A stretch of 64,000 nt of DNA from assembly GCF_000419525.1 (NCBI RefSeq), contig NZ_ATTE01000001.1, positions 2,340,655-2,404,654 of the forward strand, in the 5' to 3' direction. The translations under genes were made by a program, and so were the position numbers. The DNA comes from Leucothrix mucor DSM 2157. Lineage in GTDB: Bacteria; Pseudomonadota; Gammaproteobacteria; Thiotrichales; Thiotrichaceae. The stretch's first letter is position 1, and every line of letters begins with the position of its first letter. This document shows positions 18,090-25,638 of the stretch, one piece after another. A model generated the notes under the pieces. That model saw only the letters and a program-made list of their open reading frames with translations, made no database searches and was not told the origin of the DNA.

Positions 18090-18462
18090 GGATTTATTTG
18101 AAAAAGGCTTGGCTCAGCGTAAGGCTACGCTTGGCGCAGAATACGTTGAGAAGAACCTTAGCGCAGCTGATGACTTTACCCTGCCGTTTCAGGAAGCGAT
18201 GACGGCTTGGTGCTGGGGCTTTGGTTGGGGTGATGATGTGATTGACCCTAAAACCCGCTCGATGATGAATCTCAGCATGATTGGCGGATTGGGTAAAATG
18301 CATGAGTGGGAAATTCACTGCCGTGGCGCCATCAATAACGGCGTCACTAAAGAAGAAATTCGCGCGATTATTCATGTTGTGGGGATTTATTGCGGGGTGC
18401 CGCAGGCCTTAGAATGTTTTCGGGTGGCGCGCAAGGTGCTAGAGGAAGACGGACAACTTTGA
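18082..18462 (+). CDS. Carboxymuconolactone decarboxylase (CMD) family protein
   Basis: 126 residues, starting MDKDLFEKGLAQRK at the ATG overlapping the GntR stop; AAAGAGGA lies about 8 bases upstream. The CMD core is seen in EWEIHCRGAINNGVTKEEIRAIIHVVGIYCGVPQALE (in parts), close to 4-carboxymuconolactone decarboxylase and without the CxxC of the AhpD-like branch. Enzymes of this type decarboxylate or isomerise lactones in aromatic catabolism, but the family is broad. Cotranscription with gntR places it in the same pathway as the divergent operon. A 5' stub of a paralogue is found at 23384. Confidence 0.9.
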   Translation: MDKDLFEKGLAQRKATLGAEYVEKNLSAADDFTLPFQEAMTAWCWGFGWGDDVIDPKTRSMMNLSMIGGLGKMHEWEIHCRGAINNGVTKEEIRAIIHVVGIYCGVPQALECFRVARKVLEEDGQL

Positions 18463-18470
18463 TGTTTCTT

Positions 18471-18549
18471 GGCCAGCGCCAGTATTAAATTCACGCAGTC
18501 CTTACGAGCAAAGCGAGTCGGCGAAGTGGATTTAATACTGGCGCTGGCC
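18471..18549. repeat. Palindromic intergenic element, copy 3
   Basis: Arms 18471-18494 and 18526-18549 are 24-nt inverted repeats with one mismatch (ends GGCCAGCGCC...). The 31-nt core 18495-18525 is identical to the reverse complement of the core of copy 4. It sits between convergent gene ends (CMD and FUSC-type) and could act as a two-way terminator. Confidence 0.9.
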
Positions 18550-18563
18550 TGCTACCCAAATCA

Positions 18564-19613
18564 CTACACATAAGTATGGTGGCGGGTGGCACTAAACCGA
18601 TTCAGCAATTTATCCATGAGATAAACAACACACAAGCTCAAAAGAATGGCCACCGCGACTGAGCTGAAGCGGTATAAGGCACTGTAAACTAAGTCTTGTC
18701 CCGCCCCTAATGACTGCCCGAATAAAATCCCAAAGGTTGTTAGTACACCAAAGCCGATTCCCGGCGGACCTCCTCCTAAGATATGTAACCGGGAGAAAAC
18801 AAACGATAAGATCCACAAAATCAACACCGGAAACAGGAGAAAATCGGCGTGGTTATATAAAAGCAATTGCGATAACAGCGCCGCATTGCAGCCGATCAGT
18901 GTACCTATCACTCTCTGCCAGCCTGACATTCCGGTTGCCTTCCAACACAGCGAAAACAAAATTAAAACAGATGAGGCTTGTGCGGAGATTGAGTCCTGCA
19001 AATCAAACACTTGAAAAACCACAAACGACAGCGTGGCAACCGTTGCGCATAAGATGACCTCATGGCGAATGCTTGCTTTCGCTTTTGGAGGCATCGCGCG
19101 ACCAGAGCGCGGCGCAACATCCGGAAACAAGCCATGCATTGCAAGCGCAATCAGTACCGTCACCAGCATAGCCATTGCGTTGCTCAGAATCATTGGGTAG
19201 ATACTGCCGCCTTGATCAACATAGCTGGAAAAGTGAAGTTGAATCGATAATCCCACAACGCTCATCGCACCAAATAAAAAGGCACTGCCGCTGCTCATCT
19301 TATGAAATAAAAAACAAAAGATAAGAAACACCAGCAGGATCATCACCACGGGTAAGTGTGAAACAAAGCCTTGGATGATCAACACCACAAACGCACTAAA
19401 TCCCGCCGAGGCAAAAAACTGACGCACAATGCTTCGATTTAAGACAGGCACCATCCCCAAAAGCAGCATCGGGTACACCGTAAAAAAGATACCATACGGC
19501 CAGTCCATCAACTTACTGATTGCAAAGCCAAGCGTACAGCCACTCGCAACCCGCAGTGCCTGGCGCAGCCCATTCGCATCTAATTGTGGCACGTGGCCAG
19601 CAACTTGACTCAT
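18564..19613 (-). CDS. FUSC/DUF2955-type inner-membrane protein, efflux component
   Basis: 349 residues with about ten hydrophobic segments in two halves separated by a short basic loop (RSGRAMPPKAKASIRHE). The pattern matches DUF2955 proteins related to the fusaric-acid/aromatic-acid exporter (FUSC, AaeB-like) superfamily, but shorter than AaeB. It starts 10 bp after an HlyD-type adaptor gene and 1 kb after marR, in the order marR-hlyD-permease. Together the last two would export small acidic or toxic molecules across the envelope. GGAGG precedes the ATG. Confidence 0.85.
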   Translation of the reverse strand: MSQVAGHVPQLDANGLRQALRVASGCTLGFAISKLMDWPYGIFFTVYPMLLLGMVPVLNRSIVRQFFASAGFSAFVVLIIQGFVSHLPVVMILLVFLIFCFLFHKMSSGSAFLFGAMSVVGLSIQLHFSSYVDQGGSIYPMILSNAMAMLVTVLIALAMHGLFPDVAPRSGRAMPPKAKASIRHEVILCATVATLSFVVFQVFDLQDSISAQASSVLILFSLCWKATGMSGWQRVIGTLIGCNAALLSQLLLYNHADFLLFPVLILWILSFVFSRLHILGGGPPGIGFGVLTTFGILFGQSLGAGQDLVYSALYRFSSVAVAILLSLCVVYLMDKLLNRFSATRHHTYV

Positions 19614-19623
19614 AGCACCTCCA

Positions 19624-20688
19624 TTAATAGATGTAATGTAACCAGCTGATAAACTTTATCTGCAGGTCCGCCAGTCGTTGTCCGAGGGGAAACTCTGGCA
19701 ATAACTGTACCGTCGCCCGCGCACTACTGGGCAGATTCGCGATCAGGCTTTCATTATTGACGAGTGTTAAATGAATGCGTTGACGCTGTGCATCACGTAC
19801 CCATCGGTTGCTGGATTCCGTCGTGCTGAGCAAGCCATCGGCGCTTAACTGACCATCGCTGACACCCGCTTCAAAAGTAGTAATTTTCGCATCGTATACT
19901 TCGCCGGGGCGGCTATCAAAAACCACCTTGGCCAAGCTACCGGGTTTCATATTCATCAATGACTTTTCTCTGAAGTCCGCAACCAAGTCGGCCTTTTTGG
20001 CCACAATCGCCAGCAACGGCTTACCTGCAACCGCATAGGCCCCCTCGAGTAACTGCAAATTAGAAACGATGCCATCGCTTAAGGCCCGTACTTGTGTGTA
20101 CGACAAATTAAGCTTCGCCTCAGCCAGCTGGTTGGCGGCATGGCGTCTGGCAAGATTCATCTCACCCGGCGCTCCACGCGCTAAAATAGCTTCCGCTAAC
20201 TCTGCCTCTAGCGCCGCCTCATCGGCTTGGCTCACGTCAAAATTCGCATTGATACTCTGCAGCTCCTGCGCCGACATATAGCTTTTTCTATACAACTCCT
20301 GCCCCCGCTTTTTTAACAGCGACTGCTCATATTGCTTGGCCTTGGCCGCACTGATTTTTTCCTTAATCACTCGAATATTGGTATCGAGGCGTCTATTTTG
20401 CAGCTTCACCTCTTCGAGATCTATCCGGACTTGTTCTATCGCCAACGTGTAAGCAGCTGAATCGATTTCAAACAATAAATCGCCCGCCTTGACTGGCTGG
20501 TTATTTTTGACCAATACCTTCGTTACCCGACCACTGACTTGCGGGGAGACCTGCACAACAGAGTGATACACACGCGCCTGAGGCGTGACGGGGAACAAGA
20601 CATCCGCCGCTAAATAATAAATAAACACCAATACGAACAGCGCCAGCGATAGCCTCACATAGCGCGTAAATTTTTGATCCGGAGTCAT
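19624..20688 (-). CDS. HlyD-family periplasmic adaptor subunit
   Basis: 354 residues. One N-terminal membrane segment (about 13-32), a first lipoyl half (VSPQVSGRVTKVLVKNNQPVKAGDLLFEID in parts), a long coiled coil (about 75-175) and a second half ending in a beta-barrel region (VADFREKSLMNMKPGSLAKVVFD in parts). It resembles EmrA/AaeA adaptors that link an inner-membrane pump to an outer-membrane channel; no channel gene is here. It overlaps marR by 4 bp (ATGA) and precedes the FUSC-type gene by 10 bp. Confidence 0.92.
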   Translation of the reverse strand: MTPDQKFTRYVRLSLALFVLVFIYYLAADVLFPVTPQARVYHSVVQVSPQVSGRVTKVLVKNNQPVKAGDLLFEIDSAAYTLAIEQVRIDLEEVKLQNRRLDTNIRVIKEKISAAKAKQYEQSLLKKRGQELYRKSYMSAQELQSINANFDVSQADEAALEAELAEAILARGAPGEMNLARRHAANQLAEAKLNLSYTQVRALSDGIVSNLQLLEGAYAVAGKPLLAIVAKKADLVADFREKSLMNMKPGSLAKVVFDSRPGEVYDAKITTFEAGVSDGQLSADGLLSTTESSNRWVRDAQRQRIHLTLVNNESLIANLPSSARATVQLLPEFPLGQRLADLQIKFISWLHYIY

Positions 20689-21170
20689 GACTTAGCTCTA
20701 TTTTTAACTTGATTTTGAATGCAATTTTGGGCGTTTTTTTCCATTTCTACCAAGCCATACGCAATGGCATCCAACTGCTCAGTGCTTAAACCGCTGTACA
20801 GCTGATCCCGAATATCGGCGATTTTTTCTTTTACCGCCTCCATCACCACACGGCCCTGCTCCGTAAAGTAGATTTTTTTACTGCGCTTATCTTCCTCATC
20901 AATACGACGAGTGATTAGCAACTGCTCTTCCAGCTGCTTGAGTGTGCGCGTGAGTGACGGCATTTCTATACCGAGACTTCGGGCAACTTCAAGCTGCGTC
21001 GCGTTCTCCTTGAGCAGGCTCACATGCATTAACACAGTCCAGCGGGATTGTGTTAAACCCATTGGCTCAACGGCAATCGTCACCGCATCACGGCATATAC
21101 GATGCACGCGGCCCATATGGGCGCACAGGTTTAAATCTAGGGTTTCATAAAAAGGAACTTGCTTGGCCAT
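20685..21170 (-). CDS. MarR-family transcriptional regulator
   Basis: About 161 residues from the ATG at 21170, where GGAG lies about seven bases upstream; a TTG at 21182 would overlap that ribosome site. The winged-helix region is visible (QLEVARSLGIEMPSLTRTLKQLEEQLLI, then RRIDEEDKRSKKIYFTEQG, read in parts). It is the first gene of the marR-hlyD-FUSC operon and probably represses it until a toxic ligand binds. A perfect inverted repeat directly upstream is the likely binding site. Confidence 0.92.
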   Translation of the reverse strand: MAKQVPFYETLDLNLCAHMGRVHRICRDAVTIAVEPMGLTQSRWTVLMHVSLLKENATQLEVARSLGIEMPSLTRTLKQLEEQLLITRRIDEEDKRSKKIYFTEQGRVVMEAVKEKIADIRDQLYSGLSTEQLDAIAYGLVEMEKNAQNCIQNQVKNRAKS

Positions 21171-21182
21171 CACCATCTCCAA

Positions 21183-21239
21183 TTACTTAGCAGGCTAACT
21201 AATGGCGTGGAGATTAGCATTAGTTAGCCTGCTAAGTAA
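21183..21239. promoter_or_regulatory. Perfect 21-bp inverted repeat upstream of marR (probable operator)
   Basis: Bases 21183-21203 are exactly complementary in reverse to 21219-21239, with a 15-base spacer. Each arm contains TTAGCAGGCTAA, itself an interrupted palindrome of the type bound by MarR dimers, so two dimers may bind. The repeat lies 13 bp from the chosen marR start. Confidence 0.8.
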
Positions 21240-21294
21240 GTGCGAGATGGCTTTATTAAAATTAAATAATGTAGAGCGAAGAAAATATTCCGGA

Positions 21295-21371
21295 GCCAGC
21301 CCCCGTATTAAATTCACTTCGCCGACTCGCTTTGCTCGTAAGGACTGCGTGAATTTAATACGGGGGCTGGC
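21295..21371. repeat. Palindromic intergenic element, copy 4 (inverted orientation)
   Basis: Arms 21295-21317 and 21349-21371 are perfect 23-bp inverted repeats (GCCAGCCCCCGTATTAAA...). The core 21318-21348 is the exact reverse complement of the copy 3 core. It separates the efflux operon from the downstream end of the fructosamine-kinase gene. Confidence 0.92.
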
Positions 21372-21396
21372 CTGCTTGAGTAGTGGCGGTGAGTTG

Positions 21397-22329
21397 TTAG
21401 AGTAGTAGGTCTTTTATTATTCTGGTGGCTTGCTGGCCGTAGTTGCCACCAAATAAGTGGTAATGATTGAGGATGTGGTAGAGCTGATAGAGGGCTTTGC
21501 GTTGTCGGTAGCCGCTGTCGATGGGAAAAGCTTCGTTGTAGGCTTGGTAGAATTGCTCGTTAAAACCGCCGAATAGTTCGGTCATTGCCAAGTCGGTTTC
21601 GCGGTCGCCATAGTAGCAAGCAGGGTCGAATATTACGGGTTCGCCACTGGCATCATAGCCCATATTGCCGCTCCACAGATCTCCGTGTAACAGTGATGGC
21701 TCTGGCCGATAGCGTTTAAAAAACCGCGGAAGTTGATCACACAGGCTTAACCCCGCTTCATAATCTCTAGCGCTCATGCCCTGCTTTTTGGCTAGTTTAA
21801 GCTGCGGCATTAAACGCTCTTCGAGCCAAAAATCGACCCAATTTATGTGGTATCGATTGGATTGGTGAGTGCTACCAATTGTATTGTCTTGGTGCCAGCC
21901 AAAACGGCCTTCCGATTCAACGGTTTGATGCAGCGCAGCCAGCTGCAAGCCGGCCTCACGCTGTGAGTTTGCGTTGGGAGGCGCTAAAGTGATGTATTCC
22001 ATCAGCAGGTAACTGACGTTTTCACCGGCTCCATAAGCAATTGGCTTGGGGCATCTGATGCGGCCACTTTGCATGATTGCTTGCAAGCCAGCATATTCCG
22101 CCGCAAACATTTCAAGCTGGCTTAGGTGGTTGAGCTTGATAAACAACTGGCTTGGTTGTTTGTTCGGTAACGAGGGATTGGCGCCGATACTCAACTGGTA
22201 GGCTTGATTTATATTGCCACCATACACAGTCTCGAAAGTGTTGAGCTGAGCGCCCTCACCTAATTGCTCCGTCAGGATCTGCTGCAGTTGTTGTGCGGTT
22301 TGCTCTGTATTTTGCACTGCGGATACCAT
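21397..22329 (-). CDS. Fructosamine kinase family protein
   Basis: About 310 residues. The aminoglycoside-phosphotransferase-like kinase fold is shown by the catalytic HGDLWSGNMGYD and the metal-binding IFDPACYYGDRETDLAM. An early glycine-rich segment YGGNINQAYQL and LFIKLNHLSQLEMFAAEYAGL (in parts) hold the ATP-binding Lys. Members phosphorylate protein-bound ketoamines so they fall off (deglycation), or small sugars. The ATG at 22329 overlaps the stop of the preceding gene by one base, and a TTG codon just upstream is not needed. Cotranscribed with the ketopantoate-reductase-like gene. Confidence 0.9.
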   Translation of the reverse strand: MVSAVQNTEQTAQQLQQILTEQLGEGAQLNTFETVYGGNINQAYQLSIGANPSLPNKQPSQLFIKLNHLSQLEMFAAEYAGLQAIMQSGRIRCPKPIAYGAGENVSYLLMEYITLAPPNANSQREAGLQLAALHQTVESEGRFGWHQDNTIGSTHQSNRYHINWVDFWLEERLMPQLKLAKKQGMSARDYEAGLSLCDQLPRFFKRYRPEPSLLHGDLWSGNMGYDASGEPVIFDPACYYGDRETDLAMTELFGGFNEQFYQAYNEAFPIDSGYRQRKALYQLYHILNHYHLFGGNYGQQATRIIKDLLL

Positions 22330-23291
22330 CAAACGCCAACAGCAACTGACTGCTCTGCTTGCGACTCTAGTAAGGCATGAATAAGTTCAGTAACCGGAAC
22401 CTCAATACCCAGCTGCTTAGCTCGCCGAATCACAGCACCGCTAATCCCATCCAACTCCAATGGACGGCCTTTCTCTTTATCAACCAACATTGAGGTTTTA
22501 ATGGCGTCGAAGTTACTGATCAACTCAAACATTTCATCAATATCTTGTTGCCCCAACTGCACTTGATCGGCTTTGGCGACTGCGGCGACTTCTTCCATCA
22601 TTCGATAGACTGTTTTTGCAAATACAGGGACTGAGGTCAGGCGCTTGGTATTTAAACCCGTGAGAGCCGATAGCGGATTAACGCCGTTATTGATCAGCAG
22701 TTTACGCCATAGCTCATATTGAATATCAGCGCTAAGTTGGGTCGGTATGCCGGCTTTGTTAAAGATTTCTGCAAAGCATTCAAGTGCGCTGGCATCCACC
22801 GCTGTCTCGCTGCCGTGGTTAGGCCAGCTGCCAAAAATGACTTGCGCCGGGCCTTTAACCTCGACTTCACCGGGCTTGGTAATATGCCCGCCAATTCGCA
22901 CGGCAAGCCCGCCTAAGGTTCTGTTTGCGCCGACACTTTCGGCAATCAGCAATTCATTATCAACGCCATTTTGCAATGATAAAATAGGTACTCCACAGCC
23001 TGTAAGCCAGTCAGAGAGTTGATCGAGGATGGTCGCAGTCGCGCCGCTTTTGAGGGTAAGTACGATGAGGTCGAACTGGCTGCAGTTTTCGTGTTGTAGC
23101 AAATACTCAATGTCGATTGCTTCCACGCCTTCATGGAATGACAGGTCTTCGTGGCTCACGGTAAGGCCGTTGCGCTGCATGGCTTCGAGGTGCTCGTCAC
23201 GGGCAAGATAACAGACTGAGTGACCGGCTACTTGCAGCCTTGCACCGTAATAACACCCGATACCGCCTGCTCCCACTATTAGAAAACGCAT
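22329..23291 (-). CDS. 2-dehydropantoate 2-reductase (KPR/ApbA-PanE) family protein
   Basis: About 320 residues from the ATG at 23291, which has GGAGGG five bases upstream; a longer frame to 23333 has no ribosome site. It shows the dinucleotide-binding motif FLIVGAGGIGCYYG, the NADP-type loop and the catalytic lysine region LWRKLLINNGVNPLSALTGLN. The family reduces ketopantoate to pantoate in vitamin B5 synthesis, but many members act on other 2-oxo acids. The location beside a CMD stub and an operator-like box similar to that of the catabolic operon suggests a catabolic role here (inference). Confidence 0.88.
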   Translation of the reverse strand: MRFLIVGAGGIGCYYGARLQVAGHSVCYLARDEHLEAMQRNGLTVSHEDLSFHEGVEAIDIEYLLQHENCSQFDLIVLTLKSGATATILDQLSDWLTGCGVPILSLQNGVDNELLIAESVGANRTLGGLAVRIGGHITKPGEVEVKGPAQVIFGSWPNHGSETAVDASALECFAEIFNKAGIPTQLSADIQYELWRKLLINNGVNPLSALTGLNTKRLTSVPVFAKTVYRMMEEVAAVAKADQVQLGQQDIDEMFELISNFDAIKTSMLVDKEKGRPLELDGISGAVIRRAKQLGIEVPVTELIHALLESQAEQSVAVGV

Positions 23292-23321
23292 TGTTACCCT
23301 CCAAAAAATCGTTCCATACAG

Positions 23322-23352
23322 ACTATCGTACAAAAAATACTAAGCCAATATT
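23322..23352. promoter_or_regulatory. Upstream box resembling the GntR operator region at 17331-17357
   Basis: Read on the minus strand, this stretch contains AATATT, then TATTTTTTGTACGATAGT. The 17331-17357 region reads AATATT, then TATTTTTTGTATGATGGT. The 18-nt blocks differ at two positions. It lies between the KPR-family gene and the CMD stub, as expected of a shared regulatory site. Confidence 0.45.
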
Positions 23353-23383
23353 TCATAAGTTGATTTTTTGGAGGAGATACCAG

Positions 23384-23473
23384 ATGGATAACGATTTATT
23401 TGAAAAAGGCTTAGCCCCGGTATTAAATACCGGGGCTGGCCGATTGGTGCAGAAGACGAGCCAATATTGCTGA
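23384..23473 (+). pseudogene. 5' stub of a carboxymuconolactone-decarboxylase-like gene
   Basis: The first 33 bases match the start of the intact CMD gene at 18082 at 31 of 33 positions, giving MDNDLFEKGLA versus MDKDLFEKGLA, and GGAGGAG lies upstream. The homology stops where a perfect palindrome (23413-23437) begins. The frame then closes after 29 codons. The missing middle (about 290 bp by comparison with the intact gene) appears to have been lost together with, or by way of, the palindrome. Confidence 0.75.
23413..23437. repeat. Collapsed copy of the palindromic element (copy 5)
   Basis: AGCCCCGGTAT and ATACCGGGGCT are 11-bp perfect inverted repeats around TAA, followed by GGCC. They look like the outer arms of copy 4 (AGCCCCCGTATTAAA...) joined with the core removed. 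Confidence 0.65.
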
Positions 23474-24172
23474 TTAGAACCGGTAGGTGATTCCCGCTGT
23501 CACTTCATGTGAAGCCGTATCAAAATCAATCCTGTCACCATTCACGTCAACACCTGTTGAAACATCACCCATATCAATGTACTGGTACTCTAGGTCAATT
23601 GATAAGTTCTGTTTAACAGGGTAACTAACACCCGCCCCTAGCGCCCAGGTAAAGTTGGTGTCATCACCTTCAGGATAATCCCAGTCATTCAGTTCAAAAC
23701 CGCCAAATGAAGGAAAGCTACCATCTAATTGTGCATTGGTCTTATGTCGAGAATAACCGACACCCGCTTTTAGGTAAGGCTTAACCTTGCTAGCTGTGTG
23801 AATATCGTAGAGCACATTAGCCATCAACGTGACGCTTTTATCTTCCCCATCAATATTGAACGTATCCTCTGATCGCGTCGCCAGACCGTTTTGTGTTGAT
23901 GTATCGGTATTGAGTTTGCGTTTGCGAAGCTCACCTTCGAAACGAAATTTATTGCCTGTGTCGTAACCCACGGCAACCCCACCAAGGGTATTTCCATCTA
24001 GATCATAACTGGGTGTATTAGCTGAGTTAGTCCCACTGTGGCTGGCTTCATTCTGACCGACCTGAGTACCGACATCACCTGAAACATACCAGCCAGCATT
24101 TGCCTGTACCGCAGCTGAGGTGAAGAGTGAAATGGATAATAAAGGAATAGCTGCGAGTGTTTTAAATGTCAT
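23474..24172 (-). CDS. Outer-membrane beta-barrel protein (OmpA/OmpW-like porin domain)
   Basis: About 232 residues from the ATG at 24172 (GGTGG upstream). Signal peptide about 1-25 (AIPLLSISLFTSAAVQANA), then GWYVSGDVGTQVGQ and alternating strands (FRFEGELRKRKL, KPYLKAGVGYSRHK, FTWALGAGVSYPVKQNLSIDLEYQYIDMGD in parts). The protein ends in ITYRF with the terminal Phe recognised by the BAM complex. An eight-stranded barrel is likely. Substrate or role is unknown. Single gene, tail to tail with the CMD stub. Confidence 0.88.
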   Translation of the reverse strand: MTFKTLAAIPLLSISLFTSAAVQANAGWYVSGDVGTQVGQNEASHSGTNSANTPSYDLDGNTLGGVAVGYDTGNKFRFEGELRKRKLNTDTSTQNGLATRSEDTFNIDGEDKSVTLMANVLYDIHTASKVKPYLKAGVGYSRHKTNAQLDGSFPSFGGFELNDWDYPEGDDTNFTWALGAGVSYPVKQNLSIDLEYQYIDMGDVSTGVDVNGDRIDFDTASHEVTAGITYRF

Positions 24173-24494
24173 TGTTTCCACCGTAAATTAAAATGTAGAA
24201 ACCTCTATCAACTTATATTCTCAGAATTATTAAGTTCGTAAAATATTAATTATTTACGATAATTTTGAATATTAAGTGCGTCGAGATTTGCTGTATTTGT
24301 TCGATGGATGAATCTTCACATCTGGACGTATTAGAATAAACAAGGCGATGGTAATGAGTACTATGAGGGAAATCGATGAATCATTCCCATACGCTCTAGC
24401 CATGAGCGGCATGGCACTATTGGGTCTCGCAACAGCATTGGCACCCGGTAGGTTTTATTGACCTACCGAGCGATCAACCAACTGCTATGAATTG
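24173..24494. other. Intergenic region of about 320 bp
   Basis: AT-rich gap upstream of the outer-membrane gene and downstream of the metallo-beta-lactamase-fold gene. It holds a possible 35-codon frame (24354-24461) and a hairpin CGGTAGGT...ACCTACCG (24446-24453 with 24461-24468) that could end transcription of the latter gene. The remainder shows nothing I can name. Confidence 0.6.
24354..24461 (+). CDS. Possible 35-residue hydrophobic peptide or sorting-signal remnant
   Basis: ATG to TGA, ending ESFPYALAMSGMALLGLATA then LAPGRFY. The hydrophobic segment with a preceding acidic residue and a basic end loosely resembles a PEP-CTERM tail (YALMLAGLGLLG type) but lacks the PEP tripeptide. The end of the frame lies inside a hairpin. 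Coding is uncertain. Confidence 0.25.
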   Translation: MSTMREIDESFPYALAMSGMALLGLATALAPGRFY

Positions 24495-25511
24495 CTATGG
24501 ATCTAAAATAATCTGATGCATAAACATCGTCTGGCAATTTTCTACTGCGTTTAGCGTGATATTTCGAACACGACCAGCCCAGTTCTCAATCAGCTTATTC
24601 GCACACATGTTTGAGGCGATCAAAATATTTTCTTTGTAACCCCAATGCTCGAAGCCATCTTTATAACGAGCAACGGCTTCTTTGGAGGCATTTTGGAATG
24701 CTGGCGACTTCACAACTTCAAACAGAATCTTTTGCATGTCTTCGATCAGCGCTTTGTAGGTTTCCAGATGCGCCCGCGTTGGCACAATGCGCTCATGGCC
24801 CGCAATCACAAAGTTGAAGTCATAGGTATCCAGCAGCATACCGGGCAGCATAAATGCGAACATCGGATCGGAGGACTCGCCAAAGTGAATCCATGGGGCG
24901 GCGTCGGCGTGGAAGGTATCGGTCGCAAACAAGATCTTTTGCTGAGGCGCATACATGATCGTATCGTCCTGAGAGTGCCAGTTGCGTCCAAAATCTTTGA
25001 ACTCTAATCGCAAGCCACCAGTTTCCAGCACATAGCTATCCGACCACGTAGTATCCGGCATCGGACGTTTTGGGTCGTTTGCGATTGCTAAGAATTTAGC
25101 AGTGCGCTCATTGGCAATCAGCTCGGCAGACTCCGGAAACAAATAAGCTCCATCGGAATGATCACGATGGTGATGCGAGTAAATTACGTGAGTAATTGGC
25201 TTATCCGTAACTTCCGGAATAACCTTGAGTACAAACGGAGACACATCAGGCTTGGGGTCGTAAACCACCACACCATCATCCGTAACAAAAAAGACCATAT
25301 GCTCAAAATCGTCATGCACAAAATAGGCATTGTCAGCGATTTTGTAATAGTTATATCCGCGCTCTGGTAGCGGCGCATAGGCATAGTCTCTAATGCTGTA
25401 TTTAGCCTTTACCGCTTCAACATCAAACGTACTCTCAGCAGCTGACGTAGTGCCACTCGCCGCTGAAAATAGCAGAGTGGAACATATGGCCAGAACATTT
25501 AACCATTTCAT
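24495..25511 (-). CDS. Periplasmic metallo-beta-lactamase-fold hydrolase
   Basis: 338 residues. A signal peptide (about 1-25, ending TSAAES) indicates export. The metal-binding HHHRDH (about 113-118, in YSHHHRDHSDG), a later NWHSQDDTIMY, the Asp of FATDTFHADAAPW and IAGHERIVP complete the MBL ligand set. The substrate is unknown; related exported proteins include lactonases and quinoprotein relay hydrolases. ATG preceded by AGGAG. It lies just downstream of the AraC gene on the same strand (about 130 bp), and the pair may be functionally linked. Confidence 0.87.
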   Translation of the reverse strand: MKWLNVLAICSTLLFSAASGTTSAAESTFDVEAVKAKYSIRDYAYAPLPERGYNYYKIADNAYFVHDDFEHMVFFVTDDGVVVYDPKPDVSPFVLKVIPEVTDKPITHVIYSHHHRDHSDGAYLFPESAELIANERTAKFLAIANDPKRPMPDTTWSDSYVLETGGLRLEFKDFGRNWHSQDDTIMYAPQQKILFATDTFHADAAPWIHFGESSDPMFAFMLPGMLLDTYDFNFVIAGHERIVPTRAHLETYKALIEDMQKILFEVVKSPAFQNASKEAVARYKDGFEHWGYKENILIASNMCANKLIENWAGRVRNITLNAVENCQTMFMHQIILDP

Positions 25512-25638
25512 GATTTATACTCCTGTCAATCATTTAAAAACTGCCGCCACTTAAAACGGTTTAACGCCTAAAGGCAGTGTATTTGAATGACCTATCATCG
25601 CATTAGTCCTAAAATCTATTAAGAGGCCCAACGCGGAT

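Noticed and set aside
18471-21371. Palindrome copies 3 and 4 as ends of a composite transposon carrying the efflux operon
   Set aside because: No transposase or target duplication is visible, and other copies exist without such an arrangement.
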